Shown in pieces: positions 9,045-18,593 of a stretch of DNA of 64,000 bases. Under the pieces are notes generated by a model. The model did not search any database and was not told the DNA's origin. It saw nothing but the letters and a program-made list of their open reading frames with translations. This DNA comes from CBDFGN01 sp965247065 (GTDB lineage: Bacteria > Bacteroidota > Bacteroidia > Cytophagales > Cyclobacteriaceae). How positions within the stretch are numbered: the first letter of the stretch is position 1; the number at the start of each line of letters is the position of its first letter. The position numbers and the translations under genes are program-made. The stretch covers positions 3,162,001 to 3,226,000 of the forward strand of contig CBDFGN010000006.1 of assembly GCA_965247065.1 (NCBI GenBank), given 5' to 3'.

Positions 9045-11082
9045 TTAATTAGAAAAATTCATCCTCTGGTACAATTCCTTAAACCTAGGTTCATCCCTTA
9101 ATGCATCCAGCATATGATCATATTTCATCCCAAAAATAAAAGGGATTCCAGATCCATCATCATAAGCATTTTCCAACCAATCGAGAGCTTTTTCCTTTTC
9201 CCCCAGACCGAGATAAAGTACTCCAATCATAAAGGATGGCACATACTCGGTTTCTCTTTTTTTCAACTGATAATTAAGAATTTTTATCGCTTCGTCTCTA
9301 TTTCCGGCCAGGCCGTACGTATAACCTAAGACCCAGTTGGTATGAGCCCCCACTGATCGTTTTTGAAAAGTTTCAATAGCTTCTTGATACTTACCCTGAG
9401 CCTTAAGGGTATTTGCCTTTTGCCATAGAGCTTCATGGTGCTCGGGATCGACGGCGAGAATTCTGGTCACTACCTCCAGGGCCTTATCATTTTGCCGGTA
9501 TAAGTAATAACTCCAGGCAATTTGAAATTCATACCCGAAACCCAAGGGATCTAATTCATTGGCTTTTTCAAAAAAGGCAATTGCTTGCTCCAAATTTCCC
9601 TCAAGGAGATTGAGCCAGCCAAGCCAGTTATAGGACATATCATAACTGGGTGCTATGTCAATCGCCTTATTAAGATATTTCTCGGACGTCTCCAAATCGT
9701 TAAGATAAAAGTGAATAGCTCCCAAACTGGCGTAACATTCTCCTAATTCATCATCAATCGCCAAAGCCTTCAAAGCTGCCTCCATTGCTTTTGGAGCAGC
9801 TTCTTTAGGGTGAGTTCGTCCAAAAGTCAGGCCTGATAGATAAGCATCAGCCAAACCAACATAGGCCAGGCTGAAATTGGGATCCATTTCTATGGCTTCT
9901 TGAAATAGCTCCAGAGCTTGATCCCGTTCCAAACCGGGACCCATTCTTATTATTTTCTTGCCTTGCTGATATTTGTCATAAGCTTCCGTATTCTCTGTTG
10001 GAATCTTCTCAACACGCTGTCGCTCTGCGAAGGTAAGCTTTGCATCCAATAGCTTGGCCACTTCCAGGCTCACATCGCTCTGAACAGCAAAAATATCCCT
10101 GAGATCCCTGTCAAAATCCTCGGCCCAAATATGGTTATCAGTTGCGGCTTCTATCAGCTGAACCGAAATCCGCACCTGGTCTCCATATTTACGCACACTA
10201 CCTTCCAGTATATGGGCCACCCCCAGTTCTGCTGCAATCTCCGGGATTGATTTAGTGGTGTGTTTATATCTCATTATAGAGGTCCGGGAGATAACCCTTA
10301 AATCCCCTATTTTGGACAGCTGGGTTAGTATATCCTCGGTCATCCCATCGCTGAAATAGTCTTGATCCGGATCATTACTCATATTAACCAATGGAAGAAC
10401 CGCAATAGATTTAGGCGGCACTTCGGCCTCAGTGTATTCGGAAATTTGTTTGAAAAATGAAAAATCCCGCGATAATGAGAAGCAACAGTGCTATACCTAG
10501 AACCGTTAGTTTGGGGGCCATTTTAACCAAATAGTGCGACTTGATTTTCCCTTTGATTTGGTTCAAAGAAGGTACAATCAAGCCTTGATTGGTAACGGCG
10601 TAAACATCAACTGGCCTACTTACATTCTTCAATTCAAAAGCACCAATGGCTTGAGTTTGGATTGATTTTTGGTTTTTTATATCATCATAGACCTTTCCCG
10701 AGATAAAAACACTTCCGGCCACGGCCAGGGATTCTATGCGGGAAGCTACATTCACTCCATCTCCGATAATATCTTCTTTATTATAGATAATATCTCCTGT
10801 ATGTATTCCGATTCTTACCGGGATAATTGGGTCCCGTTGAAACCCGTTCTGCATTTCGATTGCACACAGCACAGCATCATTGGCACTATCAAAAATGCTG
10901 AGCGTTCCATCCCCATAATATTGAAGTATTCTTCCCTGATGCTTCTCAGTGACTGATTCAAAAATAAGGCGGTGCCTCTCTCGATGCTTAATGGCTCGTT
11001 CCTCGTCAGCCTGCATTAGTGCTGTGTAGCCCTCGATGTCGGTAAACATTATGGCAGCAAGTTGACGAGATTGATCAGGCAT
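9045..11082 (-). pseudogene. Class III adenylate/guanylate cyclase-TM-FlgO-like-TPR protein, split by a frameshift
   Basis: Two frames together make one well-known architecture. The first (ATG 11082, stop at 10429; the frame itself opens at TTG 11112) encodes a class III cyclase domain: MFTDIEGYTALM and YYGDGTLSIF carry the metal-binding Asp residues, DGVNVASRIE the Asn/Arg pair, then a single membrane helix near the end. The second frame, from about 10440, reads KQISEYTEAEVPPKSIAVLP, a standard linker into the FlgO-like domain (VLPLVNMSNDPDQDYFSDG), followed by about nine TPRs to the C-terminus. The shift lies at about 10435-10460, next to T-rich runs, and equals one extra base. A standalone cyclase plus separate TPR protein is possible, but the linker continuity argues for one broken gene. 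Product role: cyclic nucleotide signalling. Confidence 0.75.
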
Positions 11083-11171
11083 TGAAGCTGGTTTGGAAAA
11101 GGAAGGTAGCAAAATTGAAGGAGGTAGTAAAATATTGATATGGAGCCAGGCCTTGAGAATCCCTCTTAGGT

Positions 11172-11354
11172 ATGCAGGAGTGGGATCGGTGGGATGAAGC
11201 CGAAGATCACTTTAAGAAAGCTATAGGTATGGACCCCAATTATCTGGAAGCCAGGGAGAATATGGCCCAACTATATGTCACCCAGGGTAAGATACAAGCT
11301 GGGAAGAAGCTATATGAAACCATTTCCCTAAAAAAGCATGATGACCCCCGGTAA
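11172..11354 (+). pseudogene. TPR-protein fragment
   Basis: A 60-residue frame encoding one and a half TPR units: WDEAEDHFKKAIGMDPNYLEA followed by RENMAQLYVTQGKIQAGKKLYE. An in-frame stop lies six codons before the ATG, and there is no signal peptide or further domain. It looks like the 3' remnant of a larger TPR gene rather than a functional small protein. It sits next to the damaged cyclase-TPR gene but on the opposite strand, so it is not simply the other half of that gene. Confidence 0.4.
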
Positions 11355-11544
11355 AAATTTAAAATGGAGATTCTAAGTCCGGTCATTCCTAAAAGCAATC
11401 AACAGATTGATAATTAGAGGACAATCTCTATGTATTTTATCTCGATTTAGGCATAAATCCGAACCAACACCTGCTCCACTAAAAATCATCGGTTGCCTTG
11501 ACTATCGGGATTCTTTTTCTAATCTTATTGTTGCTCAATTTCAA

Positions 11545-14389
11545 ATGGCTCGTCAAGACAATCTCCTCCTCCGACAATACCGGCGCACATGGGCCAAATA
11601 CTACAAATTTAAGAACCGGTTAGATCGTAGGATCCAAAACCAGACGCTTTACCAATTAACCACCAGGCAAAAGAACAAGCTCTTTCGGACCCTGGAACGC
11701 CTTTGGAAAAGGCTGGATAGCCTAAGGGTCCAGTTAAAGTATTCCCTTGTTGGTGCTGGATTGTATCTTGGAATTGGGTTTGCCAACCCGATACAGGCCC
11801 AGGCCCCAACTCCGGTTGGTCTCGAATTTCAGGTCAATACCTTTACTGCCCTCAGTCAGAGCAGTCCTCGAATGACCATGGATAGCGATGGGGACTTTGT
11901 GATTGCCTGGGGGAGCCTTGATCAAGATGGCAATGGTAATGGCATTTACGCTCAACGCTATGATGCATCCGGAATTGCTCAAGGGACAGAATTTCAGGTC
12001 AATACCCATACCGCCTGGAATCAGTCGTATCCTTCCATAGCCATAGACAGCGATGGGGACTTTGTGATTGCCTGGGGGAGCTATGCTCAGGATGGAGACG
12101 CGAACGGTATTTACTCTCAACGATACAGTGCTTTGGGAGTAGCTCAAGCGGAGGAATTTCGGGTTAATACCTATACCACAGGGAGACAGCGATTTGCTTC
12201 AGTAGCCATGGATAGCGATGGGCACTTTGTGATTACCTGGCAGAGCTATGGTCAGGATGGAGACGACTATGGCATTTATGCTCAACGTTACGATGCAGCC
12301 GGAGTAGCCCAGGGGGCAGAATTTCAGGTCAATACCTATACCACCGAGACGCAGCGGGCTCCTTCCATAGCCATGGATAGCGATGGGGACTTTGTGATTG
12401 CCTGGATGAGCTTTAATCAGGATGGAGAGGATGGAGGAGGCGACTGGGGTGTTTATGCTCAACGCTATAATGCAGCCGGAGCAGCCCAAGGGGCAGAATT
12501 TCAGGTCAATACCTATACCACCGAGATGCAGGGGGCTCCTTCTATAGCCATGGATAGCGACGGGGATTTTGTGATTGCCTGGGACGGCGCTAGCCAGGAT
12601 GGAGGCGACTGGGGTATTTACGCTCAACGCTACAATGCAGCCGGAGCAGCCCAGGGGGCAGAATTTCAGGTCAATACCTATACCAGCCGGACTCAGAGGT
12701 CCTCTGCCATAGCCAGGGACAGCGATGGAGACTTCGTGATCAGTTGGAGCAGTTATGATCAGGATGGATCACGCGATGGCATTTACGCTCAACGCTATGA
12801 TGCATCCGGAATTGCTCAAGGGACAGAATTTCAGGTCGATACCTATACCCCAAACCATCAGCGGGAACCTTCAATAGCCATGGACACTGATAGGGACTTT
12901 GTCATTGCCTGGATGAGCAATGGGCAGGATGGTTCAGTTTGGGGCATTTACGCCCAGCGGTTTCAATCAGCTAATCCCGATCCGCCTCCAACAATTCAGA
13001 CAAATGCCGGGTTAACCCTGTATGAAGGAGGAAGGGCCATGATTACCCAGAATGAGCTCGAAACTACAGACCCAACTGATACAATATCAGATAGTTATCT
13101 ATGAACTCACCCAACTTCCTTCCAATGGCGCCCTGATCAAAGATGGAGGCACTTTAAGTTTGAATGACACCTTCACCCAGGAGGATGTTAACAATAACCT
13201 GGTCTCCTATACCCAGGATGGGAGTGAAGTTACCTTTGATTCGTTCAGTTTCACCGTAAGTGATGGCAGCACAACACTGTCAGCGGCGGCGTTTGAAATC
13301 GTCGTTACTCCGGTGAATGATGCGCCAATGCTCCAGACTAATGGTGGTTTGACTGTTGACGAAGATAGTAGCTCGATCATCACCACAACCAATCTGCGAG
13401 CCATCGATGATGACAATTCAGCTGGAGAGATCATTTATGAGATTTCGAAAGGTCCAACCAATGGGGTTTTGGATAAAAGTGGCACTGACCTCGGACTGGG
13501 TGACACTTTTACCCAGGAGGATGTTGATAATGATCGGATCCGCTACGCTCATGACGGCAGCGAAACAACCAGCGATTCCTTCTCTTTCCAGGTAAGTGAT
13601 GGGGAGGCCGAACTTCCAGAAGCAAGTTTCCACATAACCGTTATTCCCGTGGGACCTTTTGATCAAACGATTACTTTTGATCCCATTGATGATCTGACTG
13701 AAGGAAGTCCCCCAATTAGTTTAACGGCTTCAGCCAGCTCGGGCCTGACCGTTGTTTTTTCGGTTGTTTCCGGACCGGCGACAATAGACGGAGTCGAGCT
13801 AAACATCACGGGTCCGGGTCTGATAACCATCAAGGTTTCCCAGGACGGTGATGACGATAATAACCCAGTAGTTGTTGAGCAATCGTTCTGTTCCAACCCT
13901 GAAAAGCCGGTGATTACGGTTACTTCGGAGGGCATTTCTGAAAACATCCTTCAGTCAAGCACTGATGAAGGTAATCAATGGTTCCGAAACGCAACCCTGA
14001 TACCCGGTGCGACAGAGAAAAGTTTCGGTGCCGCTGAGTCTGGAATCTATACGATTCAAATTACGGTGGATAGCTGCATGAGTGAGTTTTCGGATGCTGA
14101 GGAGGTAATCATCACCGGGTTAGATGATCAACTTGGAAGCGGTCTCACGGTATATCCAAACCCATCAAGGGATAAGGTCCATTTCGTTCTGGAAGGCAAA
14201 TCCAACCAAACGGATCTCGGGGCTTCTTTGTTCACTATAAACGGCGTTCTGATTGAAGTAAAGGATTTCAACCGGATAAAGAATACCTTCCGTACCAGTT
14301 TTGACGTAAGCCACTTAATTCCTGGAATTTATCTTTTTAATATTTCGGGGGGAAAAGTATTCTATACCGGAAGGTTTGAAAAGGAGTAG
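11545..14389 (+). pseudogene. Large secreted repeat protein with T9SS sorting domain, split by a frameshift
   Basis: ATG 11545 begins a basic 65-residue N-terminal extension, then a hydrophobic segment ending NPIQAQ, an unusually long signal region. Seven repeats of about 52-56 residues follow (11.82-12.97 kb), each built on EFQVNTYT, then a D-S-D-G-DFVIAW strand and GIYAQRY. The first frame ends at 13104. A second frame (from about 13085 to 14389) continues with two cadherin-like/CSPG-type repeats (IYELTQLPSNGALIKDGG, then FTQEDVNNNLVSYTQDGS), an Ig-like segment and a T9SS C-terminal domain (VYPNPSRDKVHF to the final GRFEKE). Joining LETTDPTDTISD to IVIYELTQLP gives a normal repeat, so one extra base near 13085 broke a single gene of about 948 residues. 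Likely role: cell-surface adhesion or matrix binding. Confidence 0.75.
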
Positions 14390-14392
14390 CCT

Positions 14393-14911
14393 ATGGGATT
14401 GCGGATTATGAAGTTGATGAAAATCGTTGGGTTATGAACCCTGTTAATTGGAGGACTCGCCTATTTGACTATTTGCGGTAGTGGAGGGGGTAACCCGCCT
14501 CCACTACCGGATGAACCAACGGCCCAGGAAGAAGTTACCCAGGACCTGACCCAAAGCTGGTCTATCGGGACCACTGGATCGGTGAAACGGGACGGAGTGG
14601 ACATTAGCTCTGATCTTTCCGATTTTGTAATCGCTTTCAGCCAAGACAAACGTCACCTGATGATTTTCAGTATTGCAACGAGTTATGCTTTAGGCAACGC
14701 CTCAGCGCAGGATATTTTGAAACTCGATGGTAATGCCATATTTACCAGCTTGTATCTAAACGACCAAATTCATGTCGCTGGGAATTTTAAATTTGGTTAC
14801 AAACTTTCTGATAATTGGTCAACCTGGTTGACAATGGCTGGTGGGGTTGCAAAAAATCTCAAGCAAAACGCTGTTTTTTCCTTGGCTTTTGGGTACAAAT
14901 TGAAAAAGTGA
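14393..14911 (+). pseudogene. Lipoprotein gene interrupted by an in-frame TGA
   Basis: ATG 14393, three bases after the preceding stop, starts MGLRIMKLMKIVGL; TGA at 14435-14437 follows, and the same frame goes on as TLLIGGLAYLTICGSGGG, which completes a lipoprotein signal with lipobox LTIC. The downstream part begins like small Bacteroidota lipocalin-type lipoproteins (SWSIGTTGSVKRDGVDISSD) but ends with amphipathic strands (VAGNFKFGYKLSDNWSTWL, then FSLAFGYKLKK) more like an outer-membrane beta barrel. It may therefore be a deletion fusion of two genes as well as being stopped. Translation might restart at TTG 14465, but without the signal. Confidence 0.5.
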
Positions 14912-15004
14912 GCTACTCGAAATAAAAATTGAGTAAAAAGATCAGTACATAAATGAAAGAAATTACTAGTGTCATGTCAATTATAATATGACGTAATATT
15001 TTTG

Positions 15005-15012
15005 TATCTTTG
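15005..15012 (+). promoter_or_regulatory. Putative -7 promoter box of the IS630 transposase
   Basis: TATCTTTG matches the Bacteroidota -7 consensus TAnnTTTG and lies 22 bases before ATG 15035. I see no well-spaced -33 TTTG box, so this is a weak call. Confidence 0.4.
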
Positions 15013-15034
15013 CCGTACATCAAACTTAAAGATT

Positions 15035-15526
15035 ATGGCAAGATATAAAGTGACATTAGCAAAAGTGGAACGCCAAGAGCTAATGGCAATTATTAACAAA
15101 GGCAAGCATACTTCTCAAAAGTTTCGCAGCGCATATATTTTGTTGAACTGTGATAAGGGACCATATGCAGAGAAGGTAACCAATGAGCAGATCAGCAAGG
15201 TACTGAAGGTAGGCATGCGTACCATTGACCGGGTCAAAAAACGATTTGTAGAAGAAGGCTTTGAGGCGGTATTGGAGCGCAAACCAACCACCAGGACCTA
15301 TAGTCGTAAGGTAGATGGTGACATCGAAGCGCATCTGATAGCGCTGTGCTGCAGTAAACCACCTGAAGGATATGCCCGATGGTCGCTTCGGCTGCTGTCA
15401 GATAAGATGGTAGAGCTTCAATATACTGACAGCATTTCTCACGAAACGGTGCGTACCGTTTTAAAAAAACGCCTTAAAACCCTGGAAGGTAAGCCAGTGG
15501 ATTATTCCCCCCAAATCCGACAGTAG
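15035..15526 (+). CDS. IS630 transposase, N-terminal DNA-binding part
   Basis: The open frame extends up to 15002, but ATG 15035 (MARYKVTLAKVERQEL) lies just after the promoter-like box and matches the usual family start. It encodes about 163 residues: a homeodomain-like helix-turn-helix (ISKVLKVGMRTIDRVKKRF, about residues 52-70), a second HTH-like segment (YARWSLRLLSDKMVEL) and the linker. The frame ends at TAG 15524-15526, while the DDE part is in the +1 frame. A run CCCCCCAAA at 15507-15515 lies exactly where the frames must be joined to give the canonical PPKSDSSFVAHMEQVL linker. Confidence 0.85.
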   Translation: MARYKVTLAKVERQELMAIINKGKHTSQKFRSAYILLNCDKGPYAEKVTNEQISKVLKVGMRTIDRVKKRFVEEGFEAVLERKPTTRTYSRKVDGDIEAHLIALCCSKPPEGYARWSLRLLSDKMVELQYTDSISHETVRTVLKKRLKTLEGKPVDYSPQIRQ

Positions 15527-15530
15527 CTTT

Positions 15531-16166
15531 GTGGCACACATGGAGCAGGTATTAGATGTGTATAAACGGCCTTATGATCCTGAAAGTCCGGTAGTATGCA
15601 TGGATGAAACGCCCAAACAATTGATTAAGGAAACCAGGATAACCGAGCCGATGCAAAAGGGCAAAGCAACCAGGGTGGATTATGAATACCGGCGTTGCGG
15701 GGTGTGTAATGTGTTTATTGCCAGTGAGCCGGTCACAGGAAAGCGAATGGTTAAGCTTACCGAGAGGAAAACCCGGAAAGACTGGGCTAAGTTCATCAAA
15801 GAGATTGCTGATCAGATGTATCCTGATTCTGGGAAGATCACCTTAGTGATGGACAATTATATCACACATACAGCTGCCTCCTTATATGAAACATATCCTC
15901 CCGAAGAAGCAAAAAGAATATGGGATCGGTTTGAGCTTGTATATACACCAAAACATGGAAGCTGGCTGAACATGGCAGAAATTGAACTCAGTGTGCTTTC
16001 CAGACAATGCTTAAGTAGACGAATTGACAGTATGGAGATAATCCGAAAAGAAGTGAAAGCATGGGAGGAACATCGAAACAACAAGAACGCCAGTATTGAT
16101 TGGCGCTTTACAACAAAAGATGCACGGATAAAATTAAAAAAGCTTTATCCGTCAATTCGAACTTGA
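15531..16166 (+). CDS. IS630 transposase, DDE catalytic part
   Basis: A 211-residue frame opening at GTG 15531 and holding the DDE nuclease domain: VVCMDETPKQL has the first Asp, ITLVMDNYITHTAASLY the second, and GSWLNMAEIELSVLSRQCL the catalytic Glu. It lies in the +1 frame relative to the HTH part. The active transposase is probably a +1 frameshift fusion of about 375 residues. All catalytic residues are present. Confidence 0.9.
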   Translation: MAHMEQVLDVYKRPYDPESPVVCMDETPKQLIKETRITEPMQKGKATRVDYEYRRCGVCNVFIASEPVTGKRMVKLTERKTRKDWAKFIKEIADQMYPDSGKITLVMDNYITHTAASLYETYPPEEAKRIWDRFELVYTPKHGSWLNMAEIELSVLSRQCLSRRIDSMEIIRKEVKAWEEHRNNKNASIDWRFTTKDARIKLKKLYPSIRT

Positions 16167-17017
16167 CATGACACTAGTACAGCCTTTACCAACGAGTACC
16201 AGGAGGTAAAACCACAACTGAAATCTTATTTATACCGCATACTTACGAATGTCGAAGACACCGAGGATGTTCTGCAAGATACATTCATTAAGGCTTCTAA
16301 CAACTTATCCTCTTTTGATGCAAAAAAGGCCAGTTTAAAGACTTGGCTTTTTACCGTAGCATCTAACCTGGCCATTAATCACCTGAATAAAAGAAAAAGA
16401 TGGCAGCGCAATTCTCATGATACGGCCAAGGGCTACGTCATAAATAACGAAACATTGCGCACAGAATGGTTTGCTATCATTAAGGACAATCAGAATACTA
16501 ATTACGAGATTAGGGAACACATCAGCTACTGTTTCAATTGTCTTACTAAGGTGCTGCCCATAGAGCAGCAGGTTGCACTCATTCTAAAGGATATTTATGA
16601 CTTTAAAGTCAACGAAATAGGACTGATCATTGGAAAAACACTGGGCTCAACGAAACACCTGCTCTACAATGCGCGACAAAAGATGCAGGACATATTTCAA
16701 CATGATTGTGCATTAGTGAACAAGGGGGGTATTTGTTATAAATGCAGTGAGTTAAATCAGGTATTTAATCCCAAACAAAAAGAGCAAGAGGAGTTGCAAA
16801 AAATAGCGCTTTCTAAAGAAGGAGATAACAGCAAAGCAGAGCTGTATGAATTGCGCAAAAAGTTGGTGAGCGCCCTCGATCCTTTCGAGGAAAAAGGGTT
16901 GGAGATTCACGAGTTTATGTACAAACTCAATGAACAAGCACAAAATAATTAACTAGATCCCGACCGTTTTGGTTTGCTCAATGGTATAAAGAGTATTGTT
17001 GAACTAAAAAATTAAAC

Positions 17018-17311
17018 ATGGTAACGCACATTATTCATTTCAAATTCAGACAAGAAGCATTAGAAGAGGCCAGAGCTTTTATCAAAAGGAGCATTGATAG
17101 CCACAAAGGAGAAGAAGGTTTATTACGCTATGAGTCTTATTATGACACTTCTGATGAAACTAAATTCTGTCATATGAAACAATTCGCTTCTAAAGAAGCT
17201 GCAGAAGCCCACAACAACCAACCGGAATTGCAAGCGTTTGTTTCACAATTGAAACAATATCTTGAAATGCCCCCTCAGTTTTCGGAAAATTCGCAACTGC
17301 ACAGCCTATGA
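17018..17311 (+). CDS. Antibiotic biosynthesis monooxygenase (ABM)-domain protein
   Basis: A 97-residue single-domain protein with the ferredoxin-like ABM/dimeric alpha-beta barrel pattern: MVTHIIHFKF, GLLRYESYYDTSDETKFCHM and FASKEAAEAHNNQPELQAFV. Such small dimeric proteins act as quinol monooxygenases, haem-degrading enzymes or simple stress proteins; the substrate cannot be decided here. It follows the split sigma factor gene by 65 bases on the same strand and may have been transcribed with it, possibly as one of its targets. Confidence 0.75.
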   Translation: MVTHIIHFKFRQEALEEARAFIKRSIDSHKGEEGLLRYESYYDTSDETKFCHMKQFASKEAAEAHNNQPELQAFVSQLKQYLEMPPQFSENSQLHSL

Positions 17312-17562
17312 TATCAGGTCACTTTTTCAATTCATTCCGAATAATGAATGAGCGGTACAAGAACGGGAAATCCGGAACCTCTGGAGAGATTTCCATGGCA
17401 CGCCAATAGCAACGTGTTGCATCAATTAGCAAGTCATTCTCTTCATAGTAAGTTGCCAATACTACCTGCCCCAAGGAGGTTTGAGGTTCAATTTCAGAGT
17501 AAAGCTGGTCGAGGTCTTGTTCTACTTTTTCAGCTGGCTCATCCGCCAGTAATTCTATGTTA

Positions 17563-18593
17563 ACGTGAGTTCGATATAAAATAGAGTAGTTTATTGATAG
17601 AAAAAAGGCAGAAAATTAGTATATTAAGTCATTGACAATCAACAAAATAACTAATATTTCTGCCTATGTTAACTGCTACTAAAATTACTGAAATTTTTTG
17701 TTCCATTGACGATTTTTGTCTGGATTTTGTCCCAAAATTGGAAAAAAGATTGCTGGGAAGTAAAAAGCGCAACAAACCTGGTAAGCTTTCTTTATCCGAA
17801 GTAATGACTATACAGGTCTTGTTCCAGATCTCAGGATATCGAAATTTCAAGACCTTTTACAACACATACGTTTGTGGCCACTTGCGCTCCTTCTTTCCTG
17901 ATGTGGTAAGCTATAACCGAATGGTAGAACTTTGTAGTGGAAGTCTTCTGCCAATGGCTATTTATCTGAAAACACAAGGGACTGGACAGTGTACAGGTAT
18001 AAGTTTTATAGACAGCACTCCGTTAAGGGTCTGTCATAACAGACGGATCCATAACCATAAAGTATTTGAAGGGTTAGCTAAAAGAGGCCATTGTTCCATC
18101 GGATGGTTCTACGGGTTTAAGCTCCATCTTATCACTGCTGATACGGGTGAAATCATCGATTTTATGCTCACACCGGGCAATGTGGATGACAGAAAGCCTC
18201 TTAAAATTGAACGGTTTATTAAGAAATTATTCGGAAAGCTCTTTGGTGATAAAGGCTACATCAGTAAGGAACTTTTTAAAAATCTGTTCTTCCGCGGAGT
18301 CCATCTGATAACCAAACTCAAACGCAATATGAAGTCCTCATCCTCAACCCCCATCATGGATGCTATAATGCTCCGTAAAAGGGCTATTTGTGAGACTATC
18401 ATTGATCAACTTAAAAACATCTTCCAGATTGAACACTCCAGGCACAGGAGCCCAACTAATTTCCTTACCAACCTTTTCTCGGCTTTAATCGCTTACAACT
18501 TTTGCGAAAAAAAGCCCTCAATCAAATTGAACTACCAGGACACCGGTCAACTCTTTCTCGCTCTTTAATCATTCCTTATTGTCGAACTCACGT
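17563..18593 (+). mobile_element. IS982-family insertion sequence, copy 1
   Basis: A 1031-bp element whose ends begin ACGTGAGTTCGA in inverted orientation, flanked by the 7-bp duplication TATGTTA (17556-17562 and 18594-18600). It contains one transposase gene on the + strand. A second copy of identical length lies at 40421-41451 in the opposite orientation. A near-perfect inverted repeat (17607-17620 with 17650-17664) ends just before the transposase ATG and could fold over the translation start. Confidence 0.95.
17666..18568 (+). CDS. IS982-family transposase (copy 1)
   Basis: A 300-residue DDE transposase of IS982 type. The catalytic residues are visible: GISFIDSTPLRVC with the first Asp, LFGDKGYISKELF with the second, and RAICETIIDQLKNIFQIEHS with the Glu. 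The N-terminal part (LSLSEVMTIQVLFQISGYRNF) is also typical. It is intact. It differs from copy 2 by a single residue (SSSTPIMDA here, SSLTPIMDA there), so both insertions are recent. Confidence 0.95.
   Translation: MLTATKITEIFCSIDDFCLDFVPKLEKRLLGSKKRNKPGKLSLSEVMTIQVLFQISGYRNFKTFYNTYVCGHLRSFFPDVVSYNRMVELCSGSLLPMAIYLKTQGTGQCTGISFIDSTPLRVCHNRRIHNHKVFEGLAKRGHCSIGWFYGFKLHLITADTGEIIDFMLTPGNVDDRKPLKIERFIKKLFGKLFGDKGYISKELFKNLFFRGVHLITKLKRNMKSSSSTPIMDAIMLRKRAICETIIDQLKNIFQIEHSRHRSPTNFLTNLFSALIAYNFCEKKPSIKLNYQDTGQLFLAL

Larger units (their letters stand above)
14969..16174 (+). mobile_element. IS630-family insertion sequence, complete
   Basis: A 1206-bp element flanked by the TA target duplication typical of IS630/Tc1 elements (14967-14968 and 16175-16176). 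The ends are imperfect inverted repeats that both begin GTGTCATGTCAA and extend about 25 bases. It carries two reading frames encoding the helix-turn-helix and DDE parts of the transposase. Its insertion splits a sigma factor gene after its fifth codon. Confidence 0.9.
14953..16952 (+). pseudogene. ECF-like sigma-70 factor gene interrupted by an IS630 element
   Basis: The 5' piece is ATG 14953-14968 (MKEIT plus one base) and the 3' piece is 16177-16952. Removing the element and one TA duplicate gives a continuous 263-codon frame that starts MKEITSTAFTNEYQEVKPQL. Region 2 is seen in NVEDTEDVLQDTFIKA and LKTWLFTVASNLAINHL; region 4 in VLPIEQQVALILKDIYDF followed by NEIGLIIGKTLGSTKHLL. A C-terminal extension contains a CxxC-like cluster (HDC, ICYKCSELN) of the kind that can bind zinc. 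The insertion falls after the fifth codon, so the protein is not made unless an internal start or element promoter is used. The ABM gene lies 65 bases downstream. Confidence 0.85.

Noticed and set aside
17348..17563. A 71-codon + strand frame after the ABM gene
   Set aside because: The opposite strand holds the 3' end of the IS982-split secreted protein, which restores an exact frame.
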